A stretch of DNA of 64,000 nucleotides from Limnohabitans lacus. Lineage in GTDB: Bacteria > Pseudomonadota > Gammaproteobacteria > Burkholderiales > Burkholderiaceae_C. Location of the stretch: positions 62,001 through 126,000 of the forward strand of contig NZ_JASGBH010000009.1 of assembly GCF_030053395.1 (NCBI RefSeq), in the 5' to 3' direction. The notes beneath the pieces were generated by a model. It did not search any database and was not told the DNA's origin. It saw only the letters and a list, made by a program, of their open reading frames with translations. Position numbers and translations under genes: made by a program. Positions 1-8,032 of the stretch are shown one piece after another (the first letter of the stretch is position 1; the number at the start of each line of letters is the position of its first letter).

Positions 1-166
1 CAGCGAACGTTTTCACTTGGCTGCACGGCATCATGAGTTGTTGATCCGGCCGATAGGCAGCACGGTCTACCTGATGCCCCCCTATGTAATCAACCAGGCA
101 GCAGCGGATTTTCTGGCCCATGCCGTGGGCGTCACCTTGAACGAGGTTCTGCACCATGCTGCATGA
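1..166 (+). CDS. bioA: BioA C-terminus (adenosylmethionine-8-amino-7-oxononanoate aminotransferase), partial
   Basis: This is the 3' end of a gene entering from the left (second frame, stop at 164-166). About 54 residues are visible, including IRPIGSTVYLMPPYV near the end, which matches the C-terminal segment of BioA, the PLP-dependent enzyme that makes 7,8-diaminopelargonate from KAPA using SAM as amino donor. The stop overlaps the bioF start by 11 bases, as expected for a biotin operon. The catalytic region lies outside the window. Identity rests on the short C-terminal motif plus context. Confidence 0.85.
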   Translation, partial: SERFHLAARHHELLIRPIGSTVYLMPPYVINQAAADFLAHAVGVTLNEVLHHAA

Positions 167-1379
167 GCATCTGACCCAGAAACTCGACGCCATAGCCCAG
201 CAGCACTTGACCCGGGTGTTGCGCACCGCAGAATCGCCAACGTCGCCTCATCAAATCGTCCGGAGTACAAACGGCGTCGGCCAGCAGAGGCTGATGTTCT
301 GTTCAAACGACTATCTTGGGCTGGCATCCCACCCGCGCATTGCCGAGGCTTTGGCGGAAGGCGCGCAAATTTGGGCTGGTGGCTCGGGCGCCTCACACCT
401 GATCAGCGGCCACACGCTGGCGCACGAGCGCCTCGAAGACAGGCTGTCCAGCTGGTTTGCGCCTCACATTCCACAGGCGCGTGTGTTGAGCTTCAGCACC
501 GGCTATATGGCCAATCTGGCGGTTACCTCGGCTTTGGGGGATTCCGAAGCCGAATTTTTCTCGGACGAACTCAACCACGCATCCCTGATCGACGGCATGC
601 GCCTAGCCAAGGCACCCGTTCAGCGCTATGGCCACGCTAATGTGGCCGAGCTGCGCAAGCTTCTGGCGTCCAGCACGGCGAAAATCAAACTCATCGTCAG
701 CGACACCATTTTCAGCATGGACGGGGACATGGGCCCCTTGCCGGAGTTGCTGCAATTGGCACAGGAGCACGATGCGTGGCTGGTCCTCGACGATGCGCAC
801 GGCTTTGGTGTGCTGGGGGAGCGTGGACGTGGCGCACTGGAGCACTTTGATCTGTCCAGTGAGCGCATCATTCTGGTCGGCACCCTGGGCAAGGCGGCTG
901 GCCTGTCGGGGGCTTTTGTGGCCGCCCACGAACGTGTAATCGCGTATTTGATGCAGGCGGCTCGCACCTACATCTTCACCACGGCCTCCTTGCCTGCGGT
1001 TTGCCATGCCTTGTTGGCCAGTCTAGACCTCTTGGAGGGGGAAGTTGGCCAGCAACGCCGCAGACACCTGTTGGCACTGCAGCGACAATTGCGCAAGGGC
1101 TTGGGCGATTTGCTGGATCGCAATGCCCATTTGGGGTGGCAACTGGCCCCTTCATCCACACCTGTGCAACCGCTGATCGTTGGCTCCAACGACGCCACTA
1201 TGGTCCTGTCATCGGCTCTGGAGGCGGCTGGCTTGCGTGTACCCGGTATCCGTCCGCCGACGGTTCCCGTGGGGCAGGCGCGATTGCGCATCACCTTGTG
1301 TGCCACGCACACTGCAAGTGACATCGACCGCCTTTTGGATGCCGTAGAGGCTGCAGTGCAACGCATGGAGGGCGCATGA
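156..1379 (+). CDS. bioF: 8-amino-7-oxononanoate synthase (KAPA synthase)
   Basis: A 407-residue fold-type I PLP enzyme that condenses pimeloyl-ACP/CoA with L-alanine in biotin synthesis. Visible family signatures are SNDYLGLASHP near the N-terminus, SGASHLISGHT, DDAHGFGVLG (PLP-contact Asp) and GTLGKAAG, whose Lys246 is the expected Schiff-base lysine. Length is normal for the family, slightly long at the N-terminus. ATG at 156 overlaps the bioA stop, and the stop overlaps bioD by 4 bases, so bioA-F-D-B is translated as a coupled operon. Confidence 0.96.
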   Translation: MLHEHLTQKLDAIAQQHLTRVLRTAESPTSPHQIVRSTNGVGQQRLMFCSNDYLGLASHPRIAEALAEGAQIWAGGSGASHLISGHTLAHERLEDRLSSWFAPHIPQARVLSFSTGYMANLAVTSALGDSEAEFFSDELNHASLIDGMRLAKAPVQRYGHANVAELRKLLASSTAKIKLIVSDTIFSMDGDMGPLPELLQLAQEHDAWLVLDDAHGFGVLGERGRGALEHFDLSSERIILVGTLGKAAGLSGAFVAAHERVIAYLMQAARTYIFTTASLPAVCHALLASLDLLEGEVGQQRRRHLLALQRQLRKGLGDLLDRNAHLGWQLAPSSTPVQPLIVGSNDATMVLSSALEAAGLRVPGIRPPTVPVGQARLRITLCATHTASDIDRLLDAVEAAVQRMEGA

Positions 1380-2068
1380 CAGCATTTTTTGTCACCGGTA
1401 CCGACACGGAAATCGGAAAGACCGCCATCACAGCGGGGCTGACCCATTTGGCGGGCAGCCTCGGGCTGCGCAGCGCTGCCGTCAAACCCTTGGCGGCGGG
1501 CCAGGACATGGTGAACAACCGATGGGTCAACGAGGACGTGCTGCGCCTGCAAGCCGCTGTCAACATTGAACTGACCGATGCCCAGGTGGGGCCATTGCAA
1601 CTGCGCACACCTTGCGCGCCTCATATTGCGGCCAAACTTGAAGGCATCACCATTGAGCCAGCAGCGTTGCTTGCAGCCGTGCAGCGGACGCTTGGACTTT
1701 GCGACATTGGGTTTGTGGAAGGTGTGGGGGGGTTTCGCGTGCCACTGACCGCTGGCTGGGACACCGCCGACATGGCGACAGACCTCGATTTGCCTGTCAT
1801 TCTCGTGGTGGGCATGCGCTTGGGGTGCATCAATCACGCGCTGCTCACCGCTGAAGCCATTGAATCTCGTGGATTGCGCATGGCTGGCTGGGTTGCCAAT
1901 GCAGTTGATCCTTCGATGGCCTATGTTGAAGATAATCTGGCCGCTTTATCGGCCCGACTGAATGCTCCTTGCTGGGGTCAGGTGCCTCGCCTGCCAGACC
2001 CCAATCCCGCGGCTGTTGCCGCTCACTTGAGCCTGAGCGCTTTGCGCGTGGCACTGGAAAACGCATGA
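1376..2068 (+). CDS. bioD: ATP-dependent dethiobiotin synthetase
   Basis: A 230-residue protein that carboxylates and closes 7,8-diaminopelargonate to dethiobiotin. The P-loop GTDTEIGKT lies at residues 8-16, with the expected FFVTGTDT lead-in. An [10 protein letters not shown] block (residues about 115-125) corresponds to the conserved EGxGG region of BioD. It starts in an ATGA overlap with bioF and ends in an ATGA overlap with bioB. Length is typical. Confidence 0.96.
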   Translation: MTAFFVTGTDTEIGKTAITAGLTHLAGSLGLRSAAVKPLAAGQDMVNNRWVNEDVLRLQAAVNIELTDAQVGPLQLRTPCAPHIAAKLEGITIEPAALLAAVQRTLGLCDIGFVEGVGGFRVPLTAGWDTADMATDLDLPVILVVGMRLGCINHALLTAEAIESRGLRMAGWVANAVDPSMAYVEDNLAALSARLNAPCWGQVPRLPDPNPAAVAAHLSLSALRVALENA

Positions 2069-3087
2069 ACCTCAATCAAATCAAGACACTGACACCGACT
2101 ACTGACGCGGACCGCCGCAACACCAAACCGTGGACGGTGGATGAAGTGGCAGCACTGTTTGAGCTACCGTTCAATGACCTGATCTTCCGTGCGCAGCAGG
2201 TCCATCGGGACAATTTTGACCCCAATGCGATTCAGCTCTCCTCGCTGCTGTCCATCAAAACGGGCGGCTGTGAAGAGGACTGCAAATACTGCCCGCAATC
2301 AGCCCATTTCGATACGGGCCTCAAAGCCGAAAAACTGCTCCCGCTGGAAGAGGTCTTGGACGCGGCCCGTGCAGCCAAAGCCAGCGGTGCCACGCGCTTT
2401 TGCATGGGGGCGGCCTGGCGTTCACCCAAGGAGCGTCACATCGAGCAGATTGGAGAGATGATCAGCGAAGTCAAAGCGCTGGGGATGGAGACCTGCCTGA
2501 CCGCAGGCATGCTGGATGATGTTCAGGCCGAACAACTCAAGGATGCCGGACTGGACTACTACAACCACAACCTGGACACCTCCCCCGAGTTCTACGGCCA
2601 GATCATCACGACCCGAACCTATCAGGATCGACTCGATACCCTTGGACGTGTTCGCCATGTTGGGCTTAAAGTCTGCACCGGCGGCATCGTCGGCATGGGC
2701 GAAACGCGCCGTCAACGAGCCGGTCTGATCGTCCAACTGGCCAATCTGGACCCTTATCCTGAATCTGTGCCGATCAATAATTTGGTGCAAGTGGAGGGCA
2801 CGCCTCTGGCAGGAACCCAGAGACTGGACCCCTTTGAGTTTGTCCGCATGATCGCGATTGCCCGCATCTGCATGCCTCGGGCGATGGTTCGTTTGTCGGC
2901 AGGTCGAGAAGAAATGCCTGAAAGCCTGCAATCGCTGTGCTTCTTGGCGGGTGCCAACAGCATGTTCTATGGGGATCGACTGCTGACGACCAGCAATCCT
3001 CAGGCGGAGAAGGATCGCCTCCTATTGAGCCGTTTGGGTATGCACTGTGCCACTGAAACGGAGAGCAAGGTGAAGGTCGTTAACTAG
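2065..3087 (+). CDS. bioB: biotin synthase (radical SAM)
   Basis: A 340-residue radical-SAM enzyme that inserts sulfur into dethiobiotin. The [4Fe-4S] motif CEEDCKYC has cysteines at 69, 73 and 76, followed by PQSAHFDTG. Later [17 protein letters not shown] and [13 protein letters not shown] are conserved BioB blocks, including Cys and Arg ligands of the [2Fe-2S] cluster region. The start at 2065 is chosen because ATG overlaps the bioD stop (ATGA); an upstream in-frame opening to 1969 lies inside bioD and has no homology. It is the last gene of the bio operon before the accessory region. Confidence 0.96.
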   Translation: MNLNQIKTLTPTTDADRRNTKPWTVDEVAALFELPFNDLIFRAQQVHRDNFDPNAIQLSSLLSIKTGGCEEDCKYCPQSAHFDTGLKAEKLLPLEEVLDAARAAKASGATRFCMGAAWRSPKERHIEQIGEMISEVKALGMETCLTAGMLDDVQAEQLKDAGLDYYNHNLDTSPEFYGQIITTRTYQDRLDTLGRVRHVGLKVCTGGIVGMGETRRQRAGLIVQLANLDPYPESVPINNLVQVEGTPLAGTQRLDPFEFVRMIAIARICMPRAMVRLSAGREEMPESLQSLCFLAGANSMFYGDRLLTTSNPQAEKDRLLLSRLGMHCATETESKVKVVN

Positions 3088-3409
3088 CTACTCGCTCCAT
3101 TTTCACGGTTGGTCTTCTGGGTACCTGCAACGCAGGTCTCACTCTCCAGCGAGACGCCCAATTTTCTATATCGTGCGGGAACTGAGAGTCTGCTTATGGC
3201 CGATTGCTGCCGATCCCGGACTTTGCTTCGACTTTGTGAATCAACGGAGCATCCAATCACCTAGGGATGGTCTGCATAACCCCTGCCACAGCGCGAGTTG
3301 ATGCGTGAATGTTCACATGGCGAAATCAGCATTGCATTTGCCGCCGATTTCTCGTTCCTTTGGCGTTTTGGCGCCCGTTCTCGGGCCCTTGTCCATGCTG
3401 CAGACGCAC
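3088..3409. other. intergenic boundary between bioB and the accessory region
   Basis: About 320 bases without a supportable gene. I see no clear intrinsic terminator after bioB and no tRNA or obvious attachment-site duplication. From about 3330 onward the sequence is probably the non-coding end of the IS5-type remnant annotated next. An open frame runs through from 3305 into the primase gene, but its N-terminal residues have no recognisable homology. Confidence 0.5.
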
Positions 3410-3559
3410 TCATGCCTGCAGCCCTTGCAATATTCGCTTGCGCACCATCCACAGGTTCGACAGTGCGAACATCACCAGCAGTTGGCTGGTGTTCTTGGCC
3501 AGGCCCCGGTAACGCACCTTGCGATGGCCGAACTGGCACTTGATCACGCGAAACGGATG
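3410..3559 (-). pseudogene. IS5-family transposase C-terminal remnant
   Basis: Read on the minus strand, this stretch encodes about 49 residues ending at a stop, with HPFRVIKCQFGHRKVRYRG, LAKNTSQLL and FALSNLWMVRK in order. That is the characteristic C-terminal tail of IS5-family DDE transposases. Homology stops abruptly at the histidine codon (3557-3559), where the primase gene begins on the opposite strand. The rest of the transposase, including catalytic residues, is absent. It is a dead IS end that replaced the original 5' flank of the phage primase. Confidence 0.8.
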
Positions 3560-5827
3560 AGAGCTGCTCTGATCGACAACGCCGAGAGCGTGCTCATGCA
3601 TCTGCTGCCCGCAGGGGTGATCCGTCGCAACTGCTTTTATGTGGGCAACGTCTATGGCGCGGCAGGCGACAGCCTGGAAGTGGTACTGAGTGGCCCCAAG
3701 GCCGGACTGTGGACCGACAGGGCGGAGGGCACCGGTGGTGATTTGTTCCATCTGATTGCCGGTAACCGCCACCTGGACATCAAGACCGAGTTCTCGCGGG
3801 TTATCGAGGTGGCGCAGGAGATATTGGGCATGCCCAGGCTGGACATCCCCAAGGCAAGGGCCAAGAAATCGGGCCCCGCCGTCGACGAGCTGGGAGTGCC
3901 CACGGCCAAGTGGGAGTACCAGGACGCCAGCGGCAAGCTGATCGCCGTGGTCTCGCGCTATGAACCGGAACCCGGCAAGAAGGAGTTTCGGCCTTGGGAT
4001 GTCAAAAAGCGCCGCATGGCACCTCCCACCCCCAGGCCGCTGTACAACCAGCCGGGCATGCTCGCCGCCGAGACGGTCATCCTGGTCGAGGGGGAGAAGT
4101 GCGCCCAGGCGCTGATCGATGCAGGGTACTGCGCGACCACCGCCATGCAAGGGGCCAACGCGCCAGTGGACAAAACCGACTGGCGCCCCCTTGAGGGCAA
4201 GGCGGTGCTGATCTGGCCGGACAAGGACGCACCAGGCTGGAGCTACGCCGAGTCGGCCGCCAAGGCGGCCCTGGAGGCCGGGGCACGATCGTGCGACATC
4301 CTGATCCCGCCCGATTTCAAGCCCACAGGCTGGGACGCTGCAGACGCGCTGGCCGAGGGGGCAGGGCAGGGCGATGCACAAAGCGATGGCGCCGCTTTTG
4401 ATGTGGATGGCTTCATCCTCACAGGGCACAGGCTGCCCATTGCCAAGGACCCGGATCCGTCGGAGATGGACACATCCTCGGTCGACCTGGTCGATGGCGT
4501 GAACTGGAGCACAGAGGACGGGCTGGCGATTGCATTCACCAACCGCTATGGCATCGACCTGCGCTACTGCGCCCAGCTGGGCAAGTGGTTCTGGTGGAAC
4601 GGCAAACGCTGGATCGAGGACAAGATGCTCTATGTGCAGCATCTCTCGCGGGGCATCTGCCGCGCCGCCTCGCGCAAGGCCGACACGCCAAAGCTCAAGT
4701 CCAAGCTGGCCAGCGCCTCCTCCATCGGGTCGGTAGAGCGGATCATCCGCTCCGACCCCAAGCACGCTGCCAACATCGAAGAGTGGGACCCCGATCCCTG
4801 GCTACTGAATACGCCCGAGGGGGTCATTGAGCTCAAAACCGGCTTGCTGCGACCACACCAGCGCATCGACCGGATGACCAAGATCACGACCGCCAGTCCC
4901 CGTGGCGAGTGTCCGCAGTGGCTGGCGTTTCTGAGTCAGGTCACGGGAGGCGATGCAGAGTTGCTGGCCTATCTGCAACGCATGGCGGGGTACTGCCTCA
5001 CGGGCCTTACCACCGAACACGCACTGCTGTTTCTCTATGGCACCGGTGGTAACGGTAAGTCGGTGTTCGTCAACACCCTGTTCACCATCATGGGGGACTA
5101 TGCCGCCAATGCGCCCATGGAAACCTTCATGGAGTCGCGCAACGACCGCCACCCCACGGATCTTGCCGGGCTCATGGGCTCACGCCTGGTCACGGCCACG
5201 GAAACCGAGCAGGGCAGGCGCTGGAACGAATCAAAGATCAAGGAGATTACCGGTGGTGACCGGGTCTCTGCGCGCTTCATGCGCCAGGACTTTTTCACCT
5301 ATGTACCCGCCTACAAGATCGTGATCTCGGGCAACCACAAGCCCGCCATTCGCAACATCGATGAGGCGATCAAGCGGCGCATGCACCTGATCCCTTTCAC
5401 GCTGTCCATTCCGCCCGAAAAACGCGATCACCAGCTGCAGTCCAAACTCCTGAAGGAGCGCGACGGCATCCTGGCCTGGGCCGTGCAGGGCTGCCTCATG
5501 TGGCAGCGCGAGGGCCTGAAGCAGCCCACCTCGGTGACGTCTGCCACCAACGAGTACTTCGAGTCCGAGGACGTGATGGGTCGCTGGATCGAGGAGCGCT
5601 GCGTGCTGGTGAGCAACGCCAAGTCCCTGACGTTCGAACTTTTCAACGACTGGAAGCAGTGGGCCGAAACGAACGGGGAATACCAGGGCTCGCAGCGGCG
5701 GTTTTCTGACCTGCTGATCTCCAAAGGGGTGGAGCGATGGCGCAACTCAAGTGGTGTACGCGGCTTCCAAGGCATTGGTTTGAAGCAGGGCGCACCCGTT
5801 CGCTTCACGCCCCACGAGGTCGACTGA
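3557..5827 (+). CDS. phage/plasmid primase with C-terminal SF3 (D5-type) helicase
   Basis: A large replication protein (756 residues from the start used). The N-terminal third resembles prophage primases (GLWTDRAEGTGGDLFHL). A TOPRIM-like segment follows (ETVILVEGEKCAQALIDAG, then VLIWPDKDAPG). The C-terminal half is a D5-like SF3 helicase: the Walker A GTGGNGKS at about residues 495-502 is followed by the conserved ATETEQGRRWNESKIKEIT and SGNHKPAI blocks. The frame is open back to 3305, but residues before 3557 are antisense to an IS5 remnant, so ATG 3557 is a conservative choice and the true 5' end may be lost. It opens the prophage replication block. Confidence 0.85.
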   Translation: MRAALIDNAESVLMHLLPAGVIRRNCFYVGNVYGAAGDSLEVVLSGPKAGLWTDRAEGTGGDLFHLIAGNRHLDIKTEFSRVIEVAQEILGMPRLDIPKARAKKSGPAVDELGVPTAKWEYQDASGKLIAVVSRYEPEPGKKEFRPWDVKKRRMAPPTPRPLYNQPGMLAAETVILVEGEKCAQALIDAGYCATTAMQGANAPVDKTDWRPLEGKAVLIWPDKDAPGWSYAESAAKAALEAGARSCDILIPPDFKPTGWDAADALAEGAGQGDAQSDGAAFDVDGFILTGHRLPIAKDPDPSEMDTSSVDLVDGVNWSTEDGLAIAFTNRYGIDLRYCAQLGKWFWWNGKRWIEDKMLYVQHLSRGICRAASRKADTPKLKSKLASASSIGSVERIIRSDPKHAANIEEWDPDPWLLNTPEGVIELKTGLLRPHQRIDRMTKITTASPRGECPQWLAFLSQVTGGDAELLAYLQRMAGYCLTGLTTEHALLFLYGTGGNGKSVFVNTLFTIMGDYAANAPMETFMESRNDRHPTDLAGLMGSRLVTATETEQGRRWNESKIKEITGGDRVSARFMRQDFFTYVPAYKIVISGNHKPAIRNIDEAIKRRMHLIPFTLSIPPEKRDHQLQSKLLKERDGILAWAVQGCLMWQREGLKQPTSVTSATNEYFESEDVMGRWIEERCVLVSNAKSLTFELFNDWKQWAETNGEYQGSQRRFSDLLISKGVERWRNSSGVRGFQGIGLKQGAPVRFTPHEVD

Positions 5828-5880
5828 GACCAAAAGCAAACCGAAAACAAACTCAAAAGAATTCACTTTCAGACACACGA

Positions 5881-5986
5881 CTGACGCATGACACAGCTCG
5901 ACGCTGTTTTCCTATTATCGACGTCTCACGCGTACGCGTAATAGAGGGAATATAGAAAACAACGTCGATATGCGTCGGTGCGTCAG
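5881..5986. repeat. nested palindrome upstream of the resolvase gene
   Basis: Three inverted repeats share one centre near 5933: outer arms 5881-5888/5979-5986 (CTGACGCA/TGCGTCAG), middle arms 5899-5911/5955-5967 (CGACGCTGTTTTC with one mismatch) and a perfect 12-base core palindrome ACGCGTACGCGT at 5928-5939. GACGC/GCGTC half-sites recur at least six times. It fills most of the gap between the primase and the RuvC-like gene. It could be an operator, a replication origin or a cruciform substrate; the sequence does not decide between these. Confidence 0.7.
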
Positions 5987-5999
5987 AGCAAGGACCACC

Positions 6000-6473
6000 A
6001 TGACACTCAAGACGATTTTGGCCCTCGATCTGGGCACGACCACGGGATGGGCGCTTCGCGATCAGGCAGCAGCCATCACACACGGCTTTGCCAGCTTCAA
6101 GCCCCAGCGCTTTGAGGGCGGCGGCATGCGATTCTTGCGCTTCAAGCGCTGGCTCACAGAAATCAAGGGCACCACCGACAACGGCATCGACGCCGTGTAC
6201 TTTGAAGAGGTGCGCCGTCACCTCGGCGTGGACGCCGCGCATGTCTACGGCGGCCTCATGGCCACGCTCACCGCCTGGTGCGAGCACCACCAGATCCCGT
6301 ATGAGGGGGTGCCCGTGTGCACCATCAAGCGCCACATCAGCGGCAAGGGTAATGCTTCCAAGGACGAGGTGATCCGGGCCGTCGGTGAGCTCGGGTTTCA
6401 CGTGAGCGATGACAACGAGGCCGATGCCATCGCGTTGCTGCACCTGGCCATGCAAAACCACGAGGAGGTGTGA
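6000..6473 (+). CDS. RuvC-like Holliday-junction resolvase (phage)
   Basis: A 157-residue RNase H-fold protein. LALDLGTTTGWAL (first catalytic Asp10), DAVYFEEV (Glu) and a C-terminal DDNEADAIALLHLA block carry the acidic residues expected of RuvC-type nucleases. The start at 6000 is supported by an AAGGA ribosome site at about 5990; an earlier in-frame ATG at 5970 lacks one. It follows the primase and a nested palindrome, consistent with phage replication/recombination. It is tightly followed by two small genes. Confidence 0.8.
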   Translation: MTLKTILALDLGTTTGWALRDQAAAITHGFASFKPQRFEGGGMRFLRFKRWLTEIKGTTDNGIDAVYFEEVRRHLGVDAAHVYGGLMATLTAWCEHHQIPYEGVPVCTIKRHISGKGNASKDEVIRAVGELGFHVSDDNEADAIALLHLAMQNHEEV

Positions 6474-6474
6474 G

Positions 6475-6690
6475 ATGAAGATCCCGGCTCCTCGCTACCC
6501 GTCTCCGCTGGGCCGTGCCCAGCCCATCCCGATGGATATCGAACGCACCAAGAGGGACGGCTGGCAAAACAACCACCTGCTGGTCATCTCCTCGAGTGAT
6601 GCGCGGCTTGATTTTCTGGAACAACAACTCATCGAGCGCATCGGCAACCGGCTCTATGGGTCAAAAAGCAAAGGGGGAAAAATTGGATGA
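6475..6690 (+). CDS. small hypothetical phage protein
   Basis: A 71-residue protein starting one base after the resolvase stop. It is basic and polar with no recognised domain or membrane segment; the sequence KSKGGKIG at the C-terminus reflects the ribosome-site bases of the next gene. Its stop overlaps the following gene. Support is positional: the tightly packed phage replication block and an uninterrupted frame with matching codon use. Confidence 0.6.
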   Translation: MKIPAPRYPSPLGRAQPIPMDIERTKRDGWQNNHLLVISSSDARLDFLEQQLIERIGNRLYGSKSKGGKIG

Positions 6691-7057
6691 ACACACCATC
6701 GAGAGCATCGGCGAGCGCTTTCGGCAGGCCGCCCGCACGGCCTACCGGCTGCCCGCTGTCCGGGTGCAGGGCTACGTCAGCTACTGGCCCGAGATCAAGG
6801 CCACAGGCACGGAGCGCAGCGCCTTCGAAGAACGCCGCTACATCAAATTCCCGCCAACACCCCAGGAGGTGGACGAGATGCTGGAGGTCATGCGCTGGAT
6901 CCAGTGCCTGGAGGTGGAGCAGCGAAAACTGGTGTGGATGCGCGCCCGGCGCTACGGCTGGCGTGACATTGGCCAGCGCTTTGGCTGCTGCTCACGCACC
7001 GCGCAGCGCCACTGGCAGTACGCCATGCTGCAGGTGATCCACCAGATCACCTCGTGA
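6683..7057 (+). CDS. DUF6362 family phage protein
   Basis: A 124-residue protein whose C-terminal half (VDEMLEVMRWIQCLE, RKLVWMRARRYGWRDIG and CSRTAQRHW) matches the DUF6362 family of small prophage proteins, which resembles a helix-turn-helix regulator of the late region. A TTG start at 6683 is preferred: AAGGGGGAAAAA lies immediately upstream and it overlaps the previous stop. A longer frame back to 6515 would run entirely inside the preceding gene. Function in the family is not established. Confidence 0.7.
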   Translation: MDEHTIESIGERFRQAARTAYRLPAVRVQGYVSYWPEIKATGTERSAFEERRYIKFPPTPQEVDEMLEVMRWIQCLEVEQRKLVWMRARRYGWRDIGQRFGCCSRTAQRHWQYAMLQVIHQITS

Positions 7058-7238
7058 GGCAGGGATGCTGGAGTATTGCCCGGGACCATGATTGGCAATT
7101 TTGGGCAATATTTCCAGTGGGTTCAGGCGCCTGCGGTCAGAGTGACGGTGATTGCGTAAATTGGCCGAAAAAAGGGTGTCGCATTTCGGCGGGAAAAAAG
7201 ATAAATTCTCGATACCTTGGGAATCAAAGCATCTTGAT

Positions 7239-7454
7239 TCAGCAAAGCACCACAAGGTCCTGCTTCACAAATTCCTCGAGCTTGTCCAAATGGATGAATC
7301 CGGTGAGGTCAGCGGAAACGGTCACAGCCAGGTACCCATGCTCAGCGGGGCCTGAAACCTCGTAGGTCCCCACGTTCAAGGGGACAAATCCTTCGTCTTT
7401 GAAATCCTTGCCCAACCTGCGGGCGAGGACGCCTTTCTTTACTTCAATCTTCAT
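7239..7454 (-). CDS. small conserved prophage protein
   Basis: A 71-residue minus-strand protein starting MKIEVKKGVLARR and containing LNVGTYEVSGPAEHGYLAV and LDKLEEFVKQDL. It has no membrane segment and no assigned function. A modest ribosome site (AGGT) lies before the ATG at 7452-7454. It is divergent from the truncated ParB-like gene with 39 bases between them. A longer frame upstream is antisense to that gene and is not used. Confidence 0.6.
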   Translation of the reverse strand: MKIEVKKGVLARRLGKDFKDEGFVPLNVGTYEVSGPAEHGYLAVTVSADLTGFIHLDKLEEFVKQDLVVLC

Positions 7455-7493
7455 CTGACCTGCTTTCGATTGCAGGTCATTGTAGGAACTCGC

Positions 7494-7721
7494 ATGAGCC
7501 AAGCCCAGATTCGCCCTGAAATTCGAATCACGCCTGTGGATAACCTGATTCCCTACGCCCGCAATGCCCGCACTCACAGCGATGAGCAAGTGGCGCAGAT
7601 CGCGGCCTCCATTGCGGAGTTTGGCTTCACCAACCCCATCCTCACCGACGGTGCCTGCACATGCGATCCACGCAGGATCGCTGTGGCTCGCATCAAATCC
7701 GCAATTTCCTGCGCGGTGTAG
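7494..7721 (+). pseudogene. ParB/Srx-like N-terminal domain, truncated
   Basis: The N-terminal 50 residues (RITPVDNLIPYARNARTHS, then QVAQIAASIAEFGFTNPILTDG) are a classic ParB-like nuclease domain start, as in prophage ParB-type DNA-modification proteins that sit upstream of terminase. After ILTDG (about 7650) homology is lost and the frame runs into the inserted recombinase element until a stop at 7719-7721. The missing part includes the rest of the ParB fold and any methylase domain. Confidence 0.75.
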
Positions 7722-8032
7722 AGATATGGCGTTGCGCGACGCCCTCGTGCCGGCAGAAGTTCTCTGGGCGGCACCTCGGTCATTGGATCGAGTGTTTGCA
7801 TGTGCCGAGCAAACAGACGAACATCGGCCAGACGTCTGGAGGTCCAAATCACGTCTGCACCGCAAGGGAGATCCGCCCAGGCTAGCGCCGTTTCGGTCCG
7901 AACATGGGTCTCACCGCGATCTTCGGCGAAGGTGACGAACTGGCCGAGAAGCCGCTCTGCCTTGTCCATCTTGTAGCCGAGGGCGCGCCTCATGCTCAAA
8001 TAATCAACAAGGTAATTTCGTAAGTTGCTCAT
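7574..8032 (-). pseudogene. tyrosine recombinase, N-terminal part only (second gene of element)
   Basis: The frame begins MSNLRNYLVDYLSMRRALG at 8030-8032 in an ATGA overlap with the upstream recombinase. It has the SAM-like core-binding region found in multi-recombinase (Rit/TnpABC-type) elements up to TPYLYTAQEIADLM (about 7690-7720). It then reads antisense through the ParB-like fragment and lacks the whole catalytic domain (no R, HxxR or Tyr). The truncation coincides with the junction to phage DNA, so the element lost its distal end. Confidence 0.75.

Noticed and set aside
3305..3556. N-terminal extension of the primase frame
   Set aside because: The residues are antisense to an IS5 transposase remnant and show no primase homology.
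3410..4765. 451-residue minus-strand open frame opposite the primase
   Set aside because: Apart from the IS5 tail at its end it is the shadow of the primase gene in high-GC DNA.
7081..7116. ATTGCCC/GGGCAAT inverted repeat after the DUF6362 gene
   Set aside because: A 7-bp stem with a long loop and no T-run; too weak to call a terminator or operator.
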